From NCBI GenBank assembly GCA_015060535.1, contig SUYH01000002.1:124001-188000 (forward strand): DNA of 64,000 nucleotides, read 5' to 3'. Within the stretch, counting starts at the first letter, position 1. Each line of letters starts with the position of its first letter. The DNA is from Prevotella sp. Its GTDB lineage: Bacteria > Bacteroidota > Bacteroidia > Bacteroidales > Bacteroidaceae. The notes beneath the pieces were generated by a model. The model did no database searches and was not told the DNA's origin. It worked only from the letters and a program-made list of their open reading frames with translations. This document shows positions 11,088 through 19,626 of this stretch, piece after piece. Both the position numbers and the translations under genes were made by a program.

Positions 11088-11872
11088 TTCGTTACATGAA
11101 TGGTTAATGTTGCTCTGTCGAACGTGATACCGTCATGTTCTATGAATCGGCTCAACGCACCAGTCTCAGCCAACTGATGAGGTGTTCCTACATTCAGCCT
11201 GTCTGGCTCCATCAGCCAGATGCAGTCGGCCAACTGCAACGACAGTTCGACATCGTGGGTGGAGAGGAAGATAATCTTCTGTTCCTCCGAGGCCAGACGG
11301 CGTAGCAGCTGCATCATCTCCACCTTGCTGGGGAAGTCGAGGAAAGCCGTCGGCTCGTCCAGATAGATAATCGGTGTCTGCTGAGCCAATGCCTTGGCAA
11401 TCATGACTTTCTGGCGCTCACCATCGCTTAGTGTGTGGATCATGCGACCTTTCAGCGACTCGACACCCACCAGACGGATGGCCTCGTCGACGATCGCCTT
11501 GTCGTCGCTATCCAGCGTTCCCCAGAAACCGGTATAGGGCGAACGGCCCATACCCACCAGTTCCTCGATGGTCATGTTCTGCACGTCGGGCTTCTCCGTC
11601 AGCACGATGCCGATAAGTCGGCTTCGCTCCTTATCGGTCAGCGTGGTTAGCGGTGTCGTGTCCATCATGACTTCACCATCCAACGCAGGCTGGAAGGCCG
11701 ACAGGGTTCGCAACAGGGTTGACTTACCAATACCATTGCGACCCAACAAACAAGTCAGCTCACCACGATTAATGGTGGCGTTCAGTCCGTTGGCAACGAC
11801 CTTTTCATTGCCCTTGATCTGGTATCCTATGCTGAGGTTATGTAGTACTACGCTTTCCATAGTTGGCGACAA
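11084..11872 (-). CDS. ABC transporter ATP-binding protein, FecE/BtuD-like
   Basis: A 262-residue ATPase subunit with Walker A GRNGIGKST, signature LSDGERQK, Walker B IIYLDEPTAFLD and H-loop STHD. The short length and SIGYQIKGNEKVVANGL start fit importers of iron-siderophore, heme or cobalamin (FecE/FhuC/BtuD group). It shares an ATGA overlap with the CobD-like gene, so the pair is translationally coupled, and cobalamin or cobinamide uptake is the simplest guess. The permease and binding-protein genes are not adjacent. Confidence 0.88.
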   Translation of the reverse strand: MSPTMESVVLHNLSIGYQIKGNEKVVANGLNATINRGELTCLLGRNGIGKSTLLRTLSAFQPALDGEVMMDTTPLTTLTDKERSRLIGIVLTEKPDVQNMTIEELVGMGRSPYTGFWGTLDSDDKAIVDEAIRLVGVESLKGRMIHTLSDGERQKVMIAKALAQQTPIIYLDEPTAFLDFPSKVEMMQLLRRLASEEQKIIFLSTHDVELSLQLADCIWLMEPDRLNVGTPHQLAETGALSRFIEHDGITFDRATLTIHVTK

Positions 11873-11883
11873 AGGTACATATT

Positions 11884-14800
11884 TTAGATGGAATAACGAT
11901 GAATTAACTCCTTAAAAATGCTATTTTGCTGTAAAACATCTGCCTTTCCCGTCATCAGCAGCTGCTTACGGGCCCTCGTCATCGCCACATTCAGCTTACG
12001 GTCGATGGTGCGCGAATCCTCAACGAAACAGTTGGCGGTGAGGAAGTCGAGCTGGTAGGGACGACGGATGGTGAACGAATAGATGATAACATCACGCTGC
12101 GAACCCTGATAGCGTTCTACGGTATCGATGCTGATATCGAGCAATTGGGGAATGTCCAGCTTCGCGATTTCACGACGAATCATAGCTATCTGGTTGCGAT
12201 AGGGCACGATGACACCCACCGTCTTCGCGGCATCGAAGCGCTCACCATACTGTCGATGGATGCGACGGAGAAGGTCTGCCACCAGCGTAGCCTCAGCAGG
12301 GTTGACCTTATCTGAAGTGAGGAATGAGGAATGAGGAATGTGGAGTGTGGAATGTGGAATGTGGAATGAGGAATCGAAGAAGAGGACACGATGTTGCTTC
12401 AGGAGGTCGTCGAGATGGTCTTCTGAGGGTTGACGATAGTCGAGTTCTGTCTCTTCCTGATGAGGCAGAGGCACGGGCCGCAATTGTTCGCGAGCATAGA
12501 AGAACTCGTTGGGGAAGGCTGCAATGTCCGGATGCATGCGTCCCTGACGACGCAGGATGGCGGTAAATGCCTCGCGACCTGCCTCATGCTCTTGTCGCAG
12601 CAAGCGTTCGAAGAGCGACAGACGACAGTCGTGCAACGAGGGGTCGTCATCGGGTTGCTGTACTACAGCAGGCAACTGCTTATGATCACCAATGAGGATG
12701 AAGCGATCGATGCTATCTGATGTTAACAGTCCGATGATGTTGGGCTCCAGGATTTGCGAGGCCTCATCTACAATGCAGACCGAGAAGTGCTTCATCTCCA
12801 AAAGGAACGAGCGCGACTGGAGCATCGACGTGGTGCTGACAATGACTCGTGTGTCTTGTATCTGCTGGCGGATATCGTCTAGTCGTGGATTACGCGCTAT
12901 CACCCTATCGATGAGCCTGTCTGCAAAACGGGGGTCGCACGAGGCCTCGTAGCCCACACGCAGATAGTCGATGCCTGCATCTTCCAACATGCTGCATATC
13001 TCGTCGACAGCACGATTGGTGTAGGCGGTCAATAACAGTTGAGAGTTGACAGTTGACAGTTGACAGTTGAGCTCTTCTTCCACCAGGAAACGAAGAGCCA
13101 TAGAGGTCTTGCCGGTGCCTGGAGGACCTTGCAGCAGGAAATAGTCTTGGGCCTGATGGGCCTTAAGCACAATGTCGTCGTAATGCGGATTGTAGCTGCG
13201 CGACAGGGTTATCGACGTGTCTCTGCGTGGTTCGCGCAGCCCCAACAGCAGTTGTCGCTTGTCCTCAGAGGCACGACAGAACGAGAGGATGCTACGCAGG
13301 GCAGATGTGGTGCCAACGTCGGACGAGGCATGCTCTACGGCATAGTGGCCCTCGCTGAAGACGTGCTGATTCTGCTGTCGCTCGTTCAGACGGAGCGTGA
13401 GCCGTGTGTCCGTCAGCTGCTCGATGACACCTTTATATAATATACTGCTGCACACATCGGGTTGGTCGTCATAACGATAGACATACACCATATCGCCACG
13501 ACGGAAGTTGGGCAATACCTGACTGGTATCGATGCTCAGCGTCACATGCTCGCTGTCGTGCTCCACGATAGGTCCCATCAGGATGCTACCCGTCTCCAGC
13601 TTTTCGTCCAAAGGCATGTTCCACAGGTCAGCCTGTGCCCCACTCTGCCCTTCTTGTACACCCGTCTTCTGGGCCAGCTGTTCACGATAGACGAAGGTCA
13701 GCATGCGCTCGACGTATTGCCGTTCCTGCTCTGAAAGATGGTGTAGAGGAGCCACAGCTGCTTCTCGCTCGTCACGAATATATTTATTGAAGAAATCGGC
13801 CTTCGTCTGATTTTCAAGCAAGATGTCAGCATGCAGTTGGGGAAGTATGGTGGCAAAGCCCTCACGAGCCATGCGAATCTCCTGAGCCACAATCTGGTTA
13901 CGAATGGCAATAGCCTCGCGGAACAGCTGCTGGTAGTAGTTGACCACCAACAAACCCTGACGGGCAGGATATTTGGAGTAGAGCAGGCGGATATCCACCT
14001 TGTCTGCTGACAGCTGGAAATTGTAGCGCAACACGCCGTAGTAGAGCAACAACTGTACATAATGGTCTTCCTTGTAAGGATAGGGACTGACGGGTGGCAA
14101 CTGCTGCATCAGTCGTTCGATGTTCCAGTTCTTGCCCGCTTTCTGCTCCACCAGCAGGCGCATATCGTCAGTCATCAGGTCGACACGTCCCTGCAGTCCC
14201 AAGCATTCGCAGACAAACGAGGGCTCCACCAGTGCCCGCTGTCGCTGACTGTCGTCTTCAAACAAGATATCTACAGCCTCACGGATATTCGCTACTTGCT
14301 GTTGGGCATCGACCTTGAAACGTGTACCGTCGAAGCCACTACACGTACAGAACTGAAGAGCCTGTTCGCTGAACGACTTGCGCAGGGTGTCAGCAAAAGG
14401 TGTCTGAGGACTGTTGATGAGGTCGTCGAGTGCTGAACCGGCGAAGTTACCCAACAGGATGGGTTGCGTATTAGGTCGTGCATTCAGCCGATTGAACAGA
14501 TAACTCATGGGGTGATGGCCATAGTCCTGGAAACAGGCTGCTATCGACGAGATATCGACCAGGAAGTCGGGCTCTACAACGATCAGACCTGGTGTTATCG
14601 TCGTGCCCTCACGATGGCAGTCCAACAGGTTCAGCTGAAGGCCAGAAGAGAGGTCTGAGGTCTGAAGTAAGAGGGAAGAGGTTATTTCAACGCAAATAGG
14701 CCCGTCTGCTGTAGAGGCATAGATATACTGGTCGTCCCAACTATCGACGATACACCTGACATAGCGCAGATTAACCTGTGCGTGATGCTCGTATTCTCTA

Positions 14801-15162
14801 CCCGTTGCTGGCAAACGCGTCAGCAGCTGGTGGGGAATATACTCATGGAAAATGGCAGAGATGAAAAGGGCGAGGGCTCGGATGTCATAGCGCCAATCTT
14901 CCTGCGAAAGGAGCTTAGAATCTTTTGCACCATTGGAGTGGCGACGCATCTGCTGGATAGCAATACGCTCAGGCATCGCGATGCCATGCTGTTTGCACAG
15001 ATAATCGACCTGTGCAAAGACATTGCCAAAGCCTTGACGACTACCCCGCAAGGCCTCTGCGCACGCCAGCACCAGCGTCTCGTGCAGATAGCGCACAGCA
15101 CCTGCCGACGGTTCTACACCCGCCAGCTCCACACAGCGTTCAAAAAGTTCTGAAACTTTCAT
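11884..15162 (-). CDS. Dna2/NAM7-like superfamily 1 helicase with embedded PD-(D/E)XK nuclease
   Basis: A 1092-residue protein. Residues about 300-420 look like a Cas4/Dna2-type nuclease: GRVDLM (Asp328) and EQKAG (Glu339, Lys341) are the D...ExK core, and cysteine pairs lie just before it (272/274, 318/320). The C-terminal half is an SF1B helicase: GPPGTGKTS (about 679), IVDEAS (about 797), GDHKQLPA (about 825), TVERYQGSQRD (about 1014) and VAMTRARKQ (about 1059). Two short tandem DNA repeats are translated inside the helicase domain. The start overlaps the stop of the fic gene (ATGA). A role in DNA processing, repair or defence is inferred. Confidence 0.85.
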   Translation of the reverse strand: MKVSELFERCVELAGVEPSAGAVRYLHETLVLACAEALRGSRQGFGNVFAQVDYLCKQHGIAMPERIAIQQMRRHSNGAKDSKLLSQEDWRYDIRALALFISAIFHEYIPHQLLTRLPATGREYEHHAQVNLRYVRCIVDSWDDQYIYASTADGPICVEITSSLLLQTSDLSSGLQLNLLDCHREGTTITPGLIVVEPDFLVDISSIAACFQDYGHHPMSYLFNRLNARPNTQPILLGNFAGSALDDLINSPQTPFADTLRKSFSEQALQFCTCSGFDGTRFKVDAQQQVANIREAVDILFEDDSQRQRALVEPSFVCECLGLQGRVDLMTDDMRLLVEQKAGKNWNIERLMQQLPPVSPYPYKEDHYVQLLLYYGVLRYNFQLSADKVDIRLLYSKYPARQGLLVVNYYQQLFREAIAIRNQIVAQEIRMAREGFATILPQLHADILLENQTKADFFNKYIRDEREAAVAPLHHLSEQERQYVERMLTFVYREQLAQKTGVQEGQSGAQADLWNMPLDEKLETGSILMGPIVEHDSEHVTLSIDTSQVLPNFRRGDMVYVYRYDDQPDVCSSILYKGVIEQLTDTRLTLRLNERQQNQHVFSEGHYAVEHASSDVGTTSALRSILSFCRASEDKRQLLLGLREPRRDTSITLSRSYNPHYDDIVLKAHQAQDYFLLQGPPGTGKTSMALRFLVEEELNCQLSTVNSQLLLTAYTNRAVDEICSMLEDAGIDYLRVGYEASCDPRFADRLIDRVIARNPRLDDIRQQIQDTRVIVSTTSMLQSRSFLLEMKHFSVCIVDEASQILEPNIIGLLTSDSIDRFILIGDHKQLPAVVQQPDDDPSLHDCRLSLFERLLRQEHEAGREAFTAILRRQGRMHPDIAAFPNEFFYAREQLRPVPLPHQEETELDYRQPSEDHLDDLLKQHRVLFFDSSFHIPHSTLHIPHSSFLTSDKVNPAEATLVADLLRRIHRQYGERFDAAKTVGVIVPYRNQIAMIRREIAKLDIPQLLDISIDTVERYQGSQRDVIIYSFTIRRPYQLDFLTANCFVEDSRTIDRKLNVAMTRARKQLLMTGKADVLQQNSIFKELIHRYSI
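12319..12374. repeat. Heptamer tandem repeat inside the helicase coding region
   Basis: Eight 7-bp units of the form G(A/T)GGA(A/G)T run without interruption. They are read in frame by the helicase gene and give the degenerate peptide repeat H-I-P-H-S-T-L (residues about 934-947), placed between the motif III region and a conserved KVNPAEA segment. The composition is unlike the surrounding gene. Confidence 0.85.
13037..13071. repeat. Second heptamer tandem repeat inside the helicase coding region
   Basis: Five 7-bp units AGTTGA(C/G) in a row, translated by the helicase gene as QLSTVNSQL just after the Walker A helix (residues about 701-709). A weaker two-unit relative (GAGGTCT) lies at 14650-14663 in the same gene. 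Similar AGTTGAC heptamers are, from memory, common in Bacteroidetes intergenic DNA; here they are in frame. Confidence 0.85.
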
Positions 15163-16052
15163 AGTGCAAATCGGAAGTCAAAATGGCTCAATAACTCCTT
15201 ATACATATCCTGTGCGGTAAGACAGGTATCAGTCAGGTAACCGTTAATATGTCCCCATTCACGTAAACCTCTGTAATAGAACATCTTCAAATCGTCTGTA
15301 ATGATGAAAGGGACGATACCGTTTGCCAAACATTCTTTGAACATGATAAGACGTCCCACTCGCCCATTGCCATCTTGGAAGGGATGGATGCTTTCGAAGC
15401 GTACGTGAAAATCCAGAATATCTTCGAACGCCTTACGTTTCATCCCATTGTATTCAGCCAATAGTGCCTTCATCCGCTGATGAACTTCCTTTGGCGGACA
15501 CGTATCCATTCCTCCAACCTCGTTGGCCAACCGTTTATAGTCGCCTACCGCAAACCAGTCCTTCTTACTGTCCGAAGTGCCAGTTTTCAGCATCTGGTGC
15601 AGCTGCTTGAGCATGTTCTCCGACAGCTTGTCTTCAGCATGGTCAATGATGTAATCGATACATCTAAAGTGATTCACCGTCTCTACGATATCATCTACGC
15701 TGATAGCCTCGTCGGTTATCCCGATGGTATTGGTTTCAAAGATATATCGCGTCTGGTCGTGAGTCAGTCTACTGCCCTCGATATGGTTCGAGTTGTAAGT
15801 CAGGTCTATCTGTGTCCGATGATAGATACTGCCTTTCAGTTTCATCTCTTTCTGCTCTTTCAGTATGGCCAAAAGGGGAGAAATCCGAACCCTTGCCGTT
15901 TTGCGTTGGGGCAATCCTGCATCAGCGGGAATGTTCCAGGTCTTTCCCGTCAAAAACGCTCCCTCTATCTTACCACTCGCACAATAATTTCGAGCCGTAC
16001 GCTCTGAGATACCATACTTCTCGGCAAATGCTCCTACAGATATATATTCCAT
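15159..16052 (-). CDS. Fic domain protein with N-terminal helix-turn-helix
   Basis: A 297-residue protein from the ATG at 16052 (an in-frame GTG lies at 16061). Residues 1-45 look like an excisionase/MerR-type DNA-binding domain (GAFAEKYGISERTARNY). The Fic core motif HPFQDGNGRVGR is complete (223-234), with the catalytic His and the phosphate-binding loop intact. A class II-type inhibitory motif SNHIEG (88-93) precedes it. Fic enzymes usually transfer AMP to a target hydroxyl. The stop overlaps the helicase start by 4 bases. The HTH and the palindrome in its own promoter suggest autoregulation. The target is unknown. Confidence 0.9.
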   Translation of the reverse strand: MEYISVGAFAEKYGISERTARNYCASGKIEGAFLTGKTWNIPADAGLPQRKTARVRISPLLAILKEQKEMKLKGSIYHRTQIDLTYNSNHIEGSRLTHDQTRYIFETNTIGITDEAISVDDIVETVNHFRCIDYIIDHAEDKLSENMLKQLHQMLKTGTSDSKKDWFAVGDYKRLANEVGGMDTCPPKEVHQRMKALLAEYNGMKRKAFEDILDFHVRFESIHPFQDGNGRVGRLIMFKECLANGIVPFIITDDLKMFYYRGLREWGHINGYLTDTCLTAQDMYKELLSHFDFRFAL

Positions 16053-16061
16053 AATTTCCAC

Positions 16062-16124
16062 CTATCGGCAAGCTTTTTTGCTGATTTCAGCTGCAAATAT
16101 ACTAATTTTTGCCGATACCGGCAA
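16062..16124 (-). promoter_or_regulatory. Promoter with embedded palindromic operator for fic-helicase
   Basis: Minus-strand promoter: TTG (complement of 16122-16124), a 20-base spacer and TATATTTG (complement of 16094-16101). A perfect inverted repeat TTGCCG-N4-CGGCAA (16109-16124) overlaps the -33 box and spacer. The half-site CGGCAAG recurs at 16066-16072 in the leader. A protein bound here would block the promoter; the HTH of the Fic protein is the obvious candidate. Confidence 0.7.
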
Positions 16125-16172
16125 GTTTCTTGCGGTTTTTCTGATAATCACGATATTCTGAAAGTATCAAAA

Positions 16173-16210
16173 ATTACTCCGAAAGTAATTTGATTTTCTT
16201 ACGGAGCAAT
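16173..16210 (-). terminator. Probable terminator after the six-gene operon
   Basis: On the minus strand, arms ATTGCTCCG...AAG and CTT.CGGAGTAAT form an imperfect stem and are followed by TTTTTGA. It lies about 75-110 bases after the stop at 16283. Its arms contain the ACTCCGAAAGTA motif also found at 50.1 and 59.7 kb. Confidence 0.55.
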
Positions 16211-16282
16211 TTTCACTATCTCTTCTAACCTATTTTCATCAGCAAGATGATAGTGGAGAATTTACCTAGAAGTTAATGATGT

Positions 16283-17707
16283 TTACTTGATAGTGAAGAA
16301 ATAGACACCTTGTGTTAAAATCGAAATATCAACGTTCTTAACAAATTTCCGTTCCTTCTCGTCCTTAATGTCATCTCCTATGTGCTTGAGATCCTCTTCA
16401 ACTTCTGGCTTTCGGATGAAAAAAGCGTATTCTCCAGGTTCTGCATCAATACATATATCAAGAGCCGTGACGTGCCCACCGACCTTACGGACATTGGATG
16501 TCATCTTTACATTTTTAGCCTCGGGAATGACATTAGCATACATGAACTTATCATTATTCTGAAAAATCTGCTTAAATTTCTTTGCTTTAAACTGATATTC
16601 TGATGTATCGATAGCCTTAAACAATTCTTCATCGGAGAGTTTTTGGTCTTCATACGCTTTAAGATAGCCATTCGAAGAAAGGCACTCTAACTGATAATCA
16701 ATCAACTCACTTTGCTTATAACTGATTTTGGTGTACATATACTCCATATACCTACAAGCAATTCCTTTATGTACCTTGAAGACAAATATATTCTGAGGAT
16801 TAATAGGTTCCATGAAATGATTAGATTTGCGTAAATCATTGACGGTCATTCCTTCTTTAAAAGTGTGTTCATTTGAATAAATAGTAAATTTTGCTTTACC
16901 ATTGAACTGTTCATCTGCATGACGATGATTGTACACCGTATAGTTTTGAACACTGTCAACGATTTCTCTATCTGCAAGGGGCTTTTTAATGAAAGTGATA
17001 TAATCCTTTACATATTTTTTTAGCTCGTCTAATTCTAAATCAATTGCAGGACGCTCATCCGTAATAGCTCCTAAAAGGGTAACACTCAATGGTTTCATCA
17101 GTCCATCTATGTGTGCAAACACCCCTATAGAGTCTTTGTATGCTTCTATACCTTCAGATTCAATGCTTGTACCATATTTCTCGTTGAGATAGGTTGCTTC
17201 CTGCATCGTTGGCTGCCGTCCTTCTTCCATTATTTTTTTTAATACAGGATCATCTTGTAAACCGGACATCTTTTGTACTTCTCCATAAGCATCTTGGACA
17301 TCCTTGCTGTCAAAGTTGTAACCTGCATCTTCAAGGGTTTTTCTTGTCATTTTCTCTTGCGACATCCCACCATACTGTTCTTCCATATATTTCCTCAGAG
17401 CTTCAGGGTTATCTTTCAACTCCATTATTTTTCTGAGTTGTGGGTTGTCTTTATACAGATTCTGTTCAAATTCTGCTTTCGATTTCTTGAACTCCCCACT
17501 GGTTGTGTCGATTGGCGAAACGGACGGGGCATTCTTCCCTATGTCCTTAACTTTTGTATTATACAAGCTGTCTCGAATCTGTTTCAATTCTTTTGCTTTC
17601 TTAGCTGTCTTGACACTTTTGGATATTTTACCCAAGAGACCAAATTGTGCCTGACATGGTGCTGTGCACAATGTCAATGCGAATAATAACGTTAGTAATT
17701 GTTTCAT
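16283..17707 (-). CDS. Secreted protein of unknown function (last gene of six-gene operon)
   Basis: A 474-residue protein with a clear signal peptide (residues 1-21, ending CQAQ). The next 60 residues are Lys-rich and helical, then a long stretch with many Lys/Glu/Asp residues. I recognise no domain. Two Tyr/Lys-rich middle segments and an all-beta-looking C-terminus (GEYAFFIRKPEVEEDL, GVYFFTIK) suggest a periplasmic or surface protein with a C-terminal beta domain. It starts 14 bases after the lipoprotein gene upstream. Confidence 0.8.
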   Translation of the reverse strand: MKQLLTLLFALTLCTAPCQAQFGLLGKISKSVKTAKKAKELKQIRDSLYNTKVKDIGKNAPSVSPIDTTSGEFKKSKAEFEQNLYKDNPQLRKIMELKDNPEALRKYMEEQYGGMSQEKMTRKTLEDAGYNFDSKDVQDAYGEVQKMSGLQDDPVLKKIMEEGRQPTMQEATYLNEKYGTSIESEGIEAYKDSIGVFAHIDGLMKPLSVTLLGAITDERPAIDLELDELKKYVKDYITFIKKPLADREIVDSVQNYTVYNHRHADEQFNGKAKFTIYSNEHTFKEGMTVNDLRKSNHFMEPINPQNIFVFKVHKGIACRYMEYMYTKISYKQSELIDYQLECLSSNGYLKAYEDQKLSDEELFKAIDTSEYQFKAKKFKQIFQNNDKFMYANVIPEAKNVKMTSNVRKVGGHVTALDICIDAEPGEYAFFIRKPEVEEDLKHIGDDIKDEKERKFVKNVDISILTQGVYFFTIK

Positions 17708-17721
17708 ATTAAACTTTCATT

Positions 17722-18186
17722 TTACCATTCTGACGCATCTGAATTTAAATCTTGAATCTCTTTCCATGTCAATTCTGTCTTGAGAATGCTTTTGGAAGTC
17801 CCTCCCTTGATAAACACTCTAAATGTTAAACCAACTTCATCGCCCATTGTTTTGGTGATGTTATTTAGTTCTTCTTTTACTGTTTTGTTGGTCAGACACA
17901 TGAAAACTGCTTGGCATTTGAAATTCATACTGTTTTCAGCTTTCTCTTTCTGCTCTGGAGTGAATGAGCTAAAGAATACGTCATTCTCTTCTTCTGTCAC
18001 GTAGAAACAAATGGCATTATTCCTGTATTCTACTTTTTTCAAAACATCGCTTTTCCCCAATCTGATAGGGCATCTCTCATTCAGGTTTTCAACCCTGCTT
18101 TCTATGCTTGATTGTACTATTTGCTTGCATGAGTACAGAAAAAAGAGAGCAATAAACGAAAGTACCAAATTTGTAGTTTTCATCAT
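17722..18186 (-). CDS. Small lipoprotein of unknown function
   Basis: A 154-residue protein (ATG at 18186; a second in-frame ATG follows at once). The signal sequence ends in the lipobox LFFLYSCK, so it is probably anchored in the envelope. The remaining 130 residues have no domain I know; they contain one cysteine-containing hydrophobic strand (CQAVFMCLTNK) and a basic C-terminal part. Placed fifth in the operon, with short gaps on both sides (18 and 14 bases). Confidence 0.75.
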   Translation of the reverse strand: MMKTTNLVLSFIALFFLYSCKQIVQSSIESRVENLNERCPIRLGKSDVLKKVEYRNNAICFYVTEEENDVFFSSFTPEQKEKAENSMNFKCQAVFMCLTNKTVKEELNNITKTMGDEVGLTFRVFIKGGTSKSILKTELTWKEIQDLNSDASEW

Positions 18187-18204
18187 AAACTAATTATTTA
18201 AATG

Positions 18205-18861
18205 TTATAGTATATCGTCAACCTTGGCTCTCCAACGCTCAATGGCAGTAGAATCTCCAATGTCGTCGAACAGTCGTTGCATCATTTCCTCATAGTCTTT
18301 GATAGTAGATTGGAACAATATCCGCCTAACTAAAACACTAAATATGTACCAAAGAATGAACCATACTATCATAAAGAAGACAAACCCTAACCATTCAGGT
18401 TTCAGGTTAATTCTTAGACCCATGTATTCTACTGCAAAATACTGGATTGCAAGGACTGTAGCTGCTCCAACCCAAGATGTTATATTTTCGATTCTTTTTA
18501 TTCTTTTGAAGTAGAAAGGATCTTTGTCTCCGCAATTTGGACAGGCATCTGCATCAATACTTAGTGATGCTTTACAATTTTTGCAAAAAATATTATGACG
18601 GTCATCACTCACACTTGGATTATTGTGATTTTGAGAAGACAATATGGATTCTTGATGTGAATCTTTAAAATGTGTAAGTTCTTTGCAATAAGGGCAAACT
18701 ACAACATCAACATCTATCTGCTCCCCACAGACAGGACAGGCTTTCTTCTCCTTTTCAGATTCCTTTGTCTCTAACCACTCACCACAATGCTTGCATTTTT
18801 TTGCTACTGCAAGAATTTCTTCCCCACAATAGGGACATCTTTTTGTTTCTTCCATAATCAT
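18205..18861 (-). CDS. Zinc-ribbon membrane protein
   Basis: A 218-residue protein with three CxxC-type zinc ribbons: CPYCGEE...CKHCGEW (about 9-30), CPVCGEQ...CPYCKE (about 42-60) and CKNCKAS...CPNCGDK (about 96-115). Two hydrophobic segments follow (about 130-150 and 160-190), so the ribbons are probably cytoplasmic and the protein is anchored in the inner membrane. The first ribbon is nearly identical to that of the upstream gene, indicating a recent duplication. The ATG at 18861 overlaps the upstream stop; an ATG two codons on is also possible. Confidence 0.8.
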   Translation of the reverse strand: MIMEETKRCPYCGEEILAVAKKCKHCGEWLETKESEKEKKACPVCGEQIDVDVVVCPYCKELTHFKDSHQESILSSQNHNNPSVSDDRHNIFCKNCKASLSIDADACPNCGDKDPFYFKRIKRIENITSWVGAATVLAIQYFAVEYMGLRINLKPEWLGFVFFMIVWFILWYIFSVLVRRILFQSTIKDYEEMMQRLFDDIGDSTAIERWRAKVDDIL

Positions 18862-19622
18862 TCAACTCCCATTATTTTTAATGCCTTAATAGCTTTCTCA
18901 TATCCTTGTGCAGCAGAACGACGCATCCACATCACTGCCTTTTCTCGATCCTTTTCAACTCCATTGCCGTCCCAATAGCAGAATGCGATGTTATGCTGTG
19001 CATATTTGTTCCCTTTTTCTGCAGCCTTCAAATAATAGTTTGCAGCCTTGGTCGTATTCTTTGAGCAACCCTTGCCTTGTGCATACATGTTGCCTAACTT
19101 ATTGAGTGCGGAAGGATTCCCAGTCTTAGCGGCTTTCTCATAATAGAAAAAAGCTGTCTCATGGTCTTCTTCTACGCCAATACCCTTTTCGTAGCTTTCA
19201 CCAAGACTCAGAAGTTCTTCCGTGTCATAGTTGTCTGTTGTAACTTCATCCGTTTTCGGTGAAACAATGACCTTGGGTGCAGATTGGGAATGAGACTTGT
19301 CTTCATTTTGATATGCAGCATCGTCCTCTTCATCTGGTTCTGCAAAGTTTATCACAGGGTCTGTTTTTTCTACCAACAAGTCTTTGTCTGTCTTGCCCTG
19401 ATGCTTGGATAACACGACGAACAATCCTATCACAACGGCAAGAATTATGAGAACTGCAATCCACCACTTCTTAAATGCCTGTTTTTTCTCAGGAATGTAT
19501 TGTGGTTCTATTCGTGTCTCAACATTTTCCTCTTTGTCAAGCCACTCACCGCAGTGCTTACATTTCTTTGCTACGGCAAGGATTTCTTCGCCGCAATAGG
19601 GACATAATTTCTTTTCTTCCAT
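18858..19622 (-). CDS. Zinc-ribbon, single-TM, Sel1-repeat protein
   Basis: A 254-residue protein. One zinc ribbon (CPYCGEE...CKHCGEW, about 7-28), a single membrane helix (about 50-70), an acidic linker, then three to four Sel1/TPR-like repeats (LLSLGESYEKGIGV, ALNKLGNMYAQGKG, AQHNIAFCYWDGNGV). The layout suggests a cytoplasmic zinc ribbon and a periplasmic protein-binding repeat domain. It starts 4 bases after the protease gene, so the two are probably made together. Confidence 0.82.
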   Translation of the reverse strand: MEEKKLCPYCGEEILAVAKKCKHCGEWLDKEENVETRIEPQYIPEKKQAFKKWWIAVLIILAVVIGLFVVLSKHQGKTDKDLLVEKTDPVINFAEPDEEDDAAYQNEDKSHSQSAPKVIVSPKTDEVTTDNYDTEELLSLGESYEKGIGVEEDHETAFFYYEKAAKTGNPSALNKLGNMYAQGKGCSKNTTKAANYYLKAAEKGNKYAQHNIAFCYWDGNGVEKDREKAVMWMRRSAAQGYEKAIKALKIMGVE

Positions 19623-19626
19623 AACA

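Noticed and set aside
13021..13071. Frameshift in the helicase gene caused by the heptamer repeat
   Set aside because: The frame stays open through both repeats and all later helicase motifs are in the same frame.
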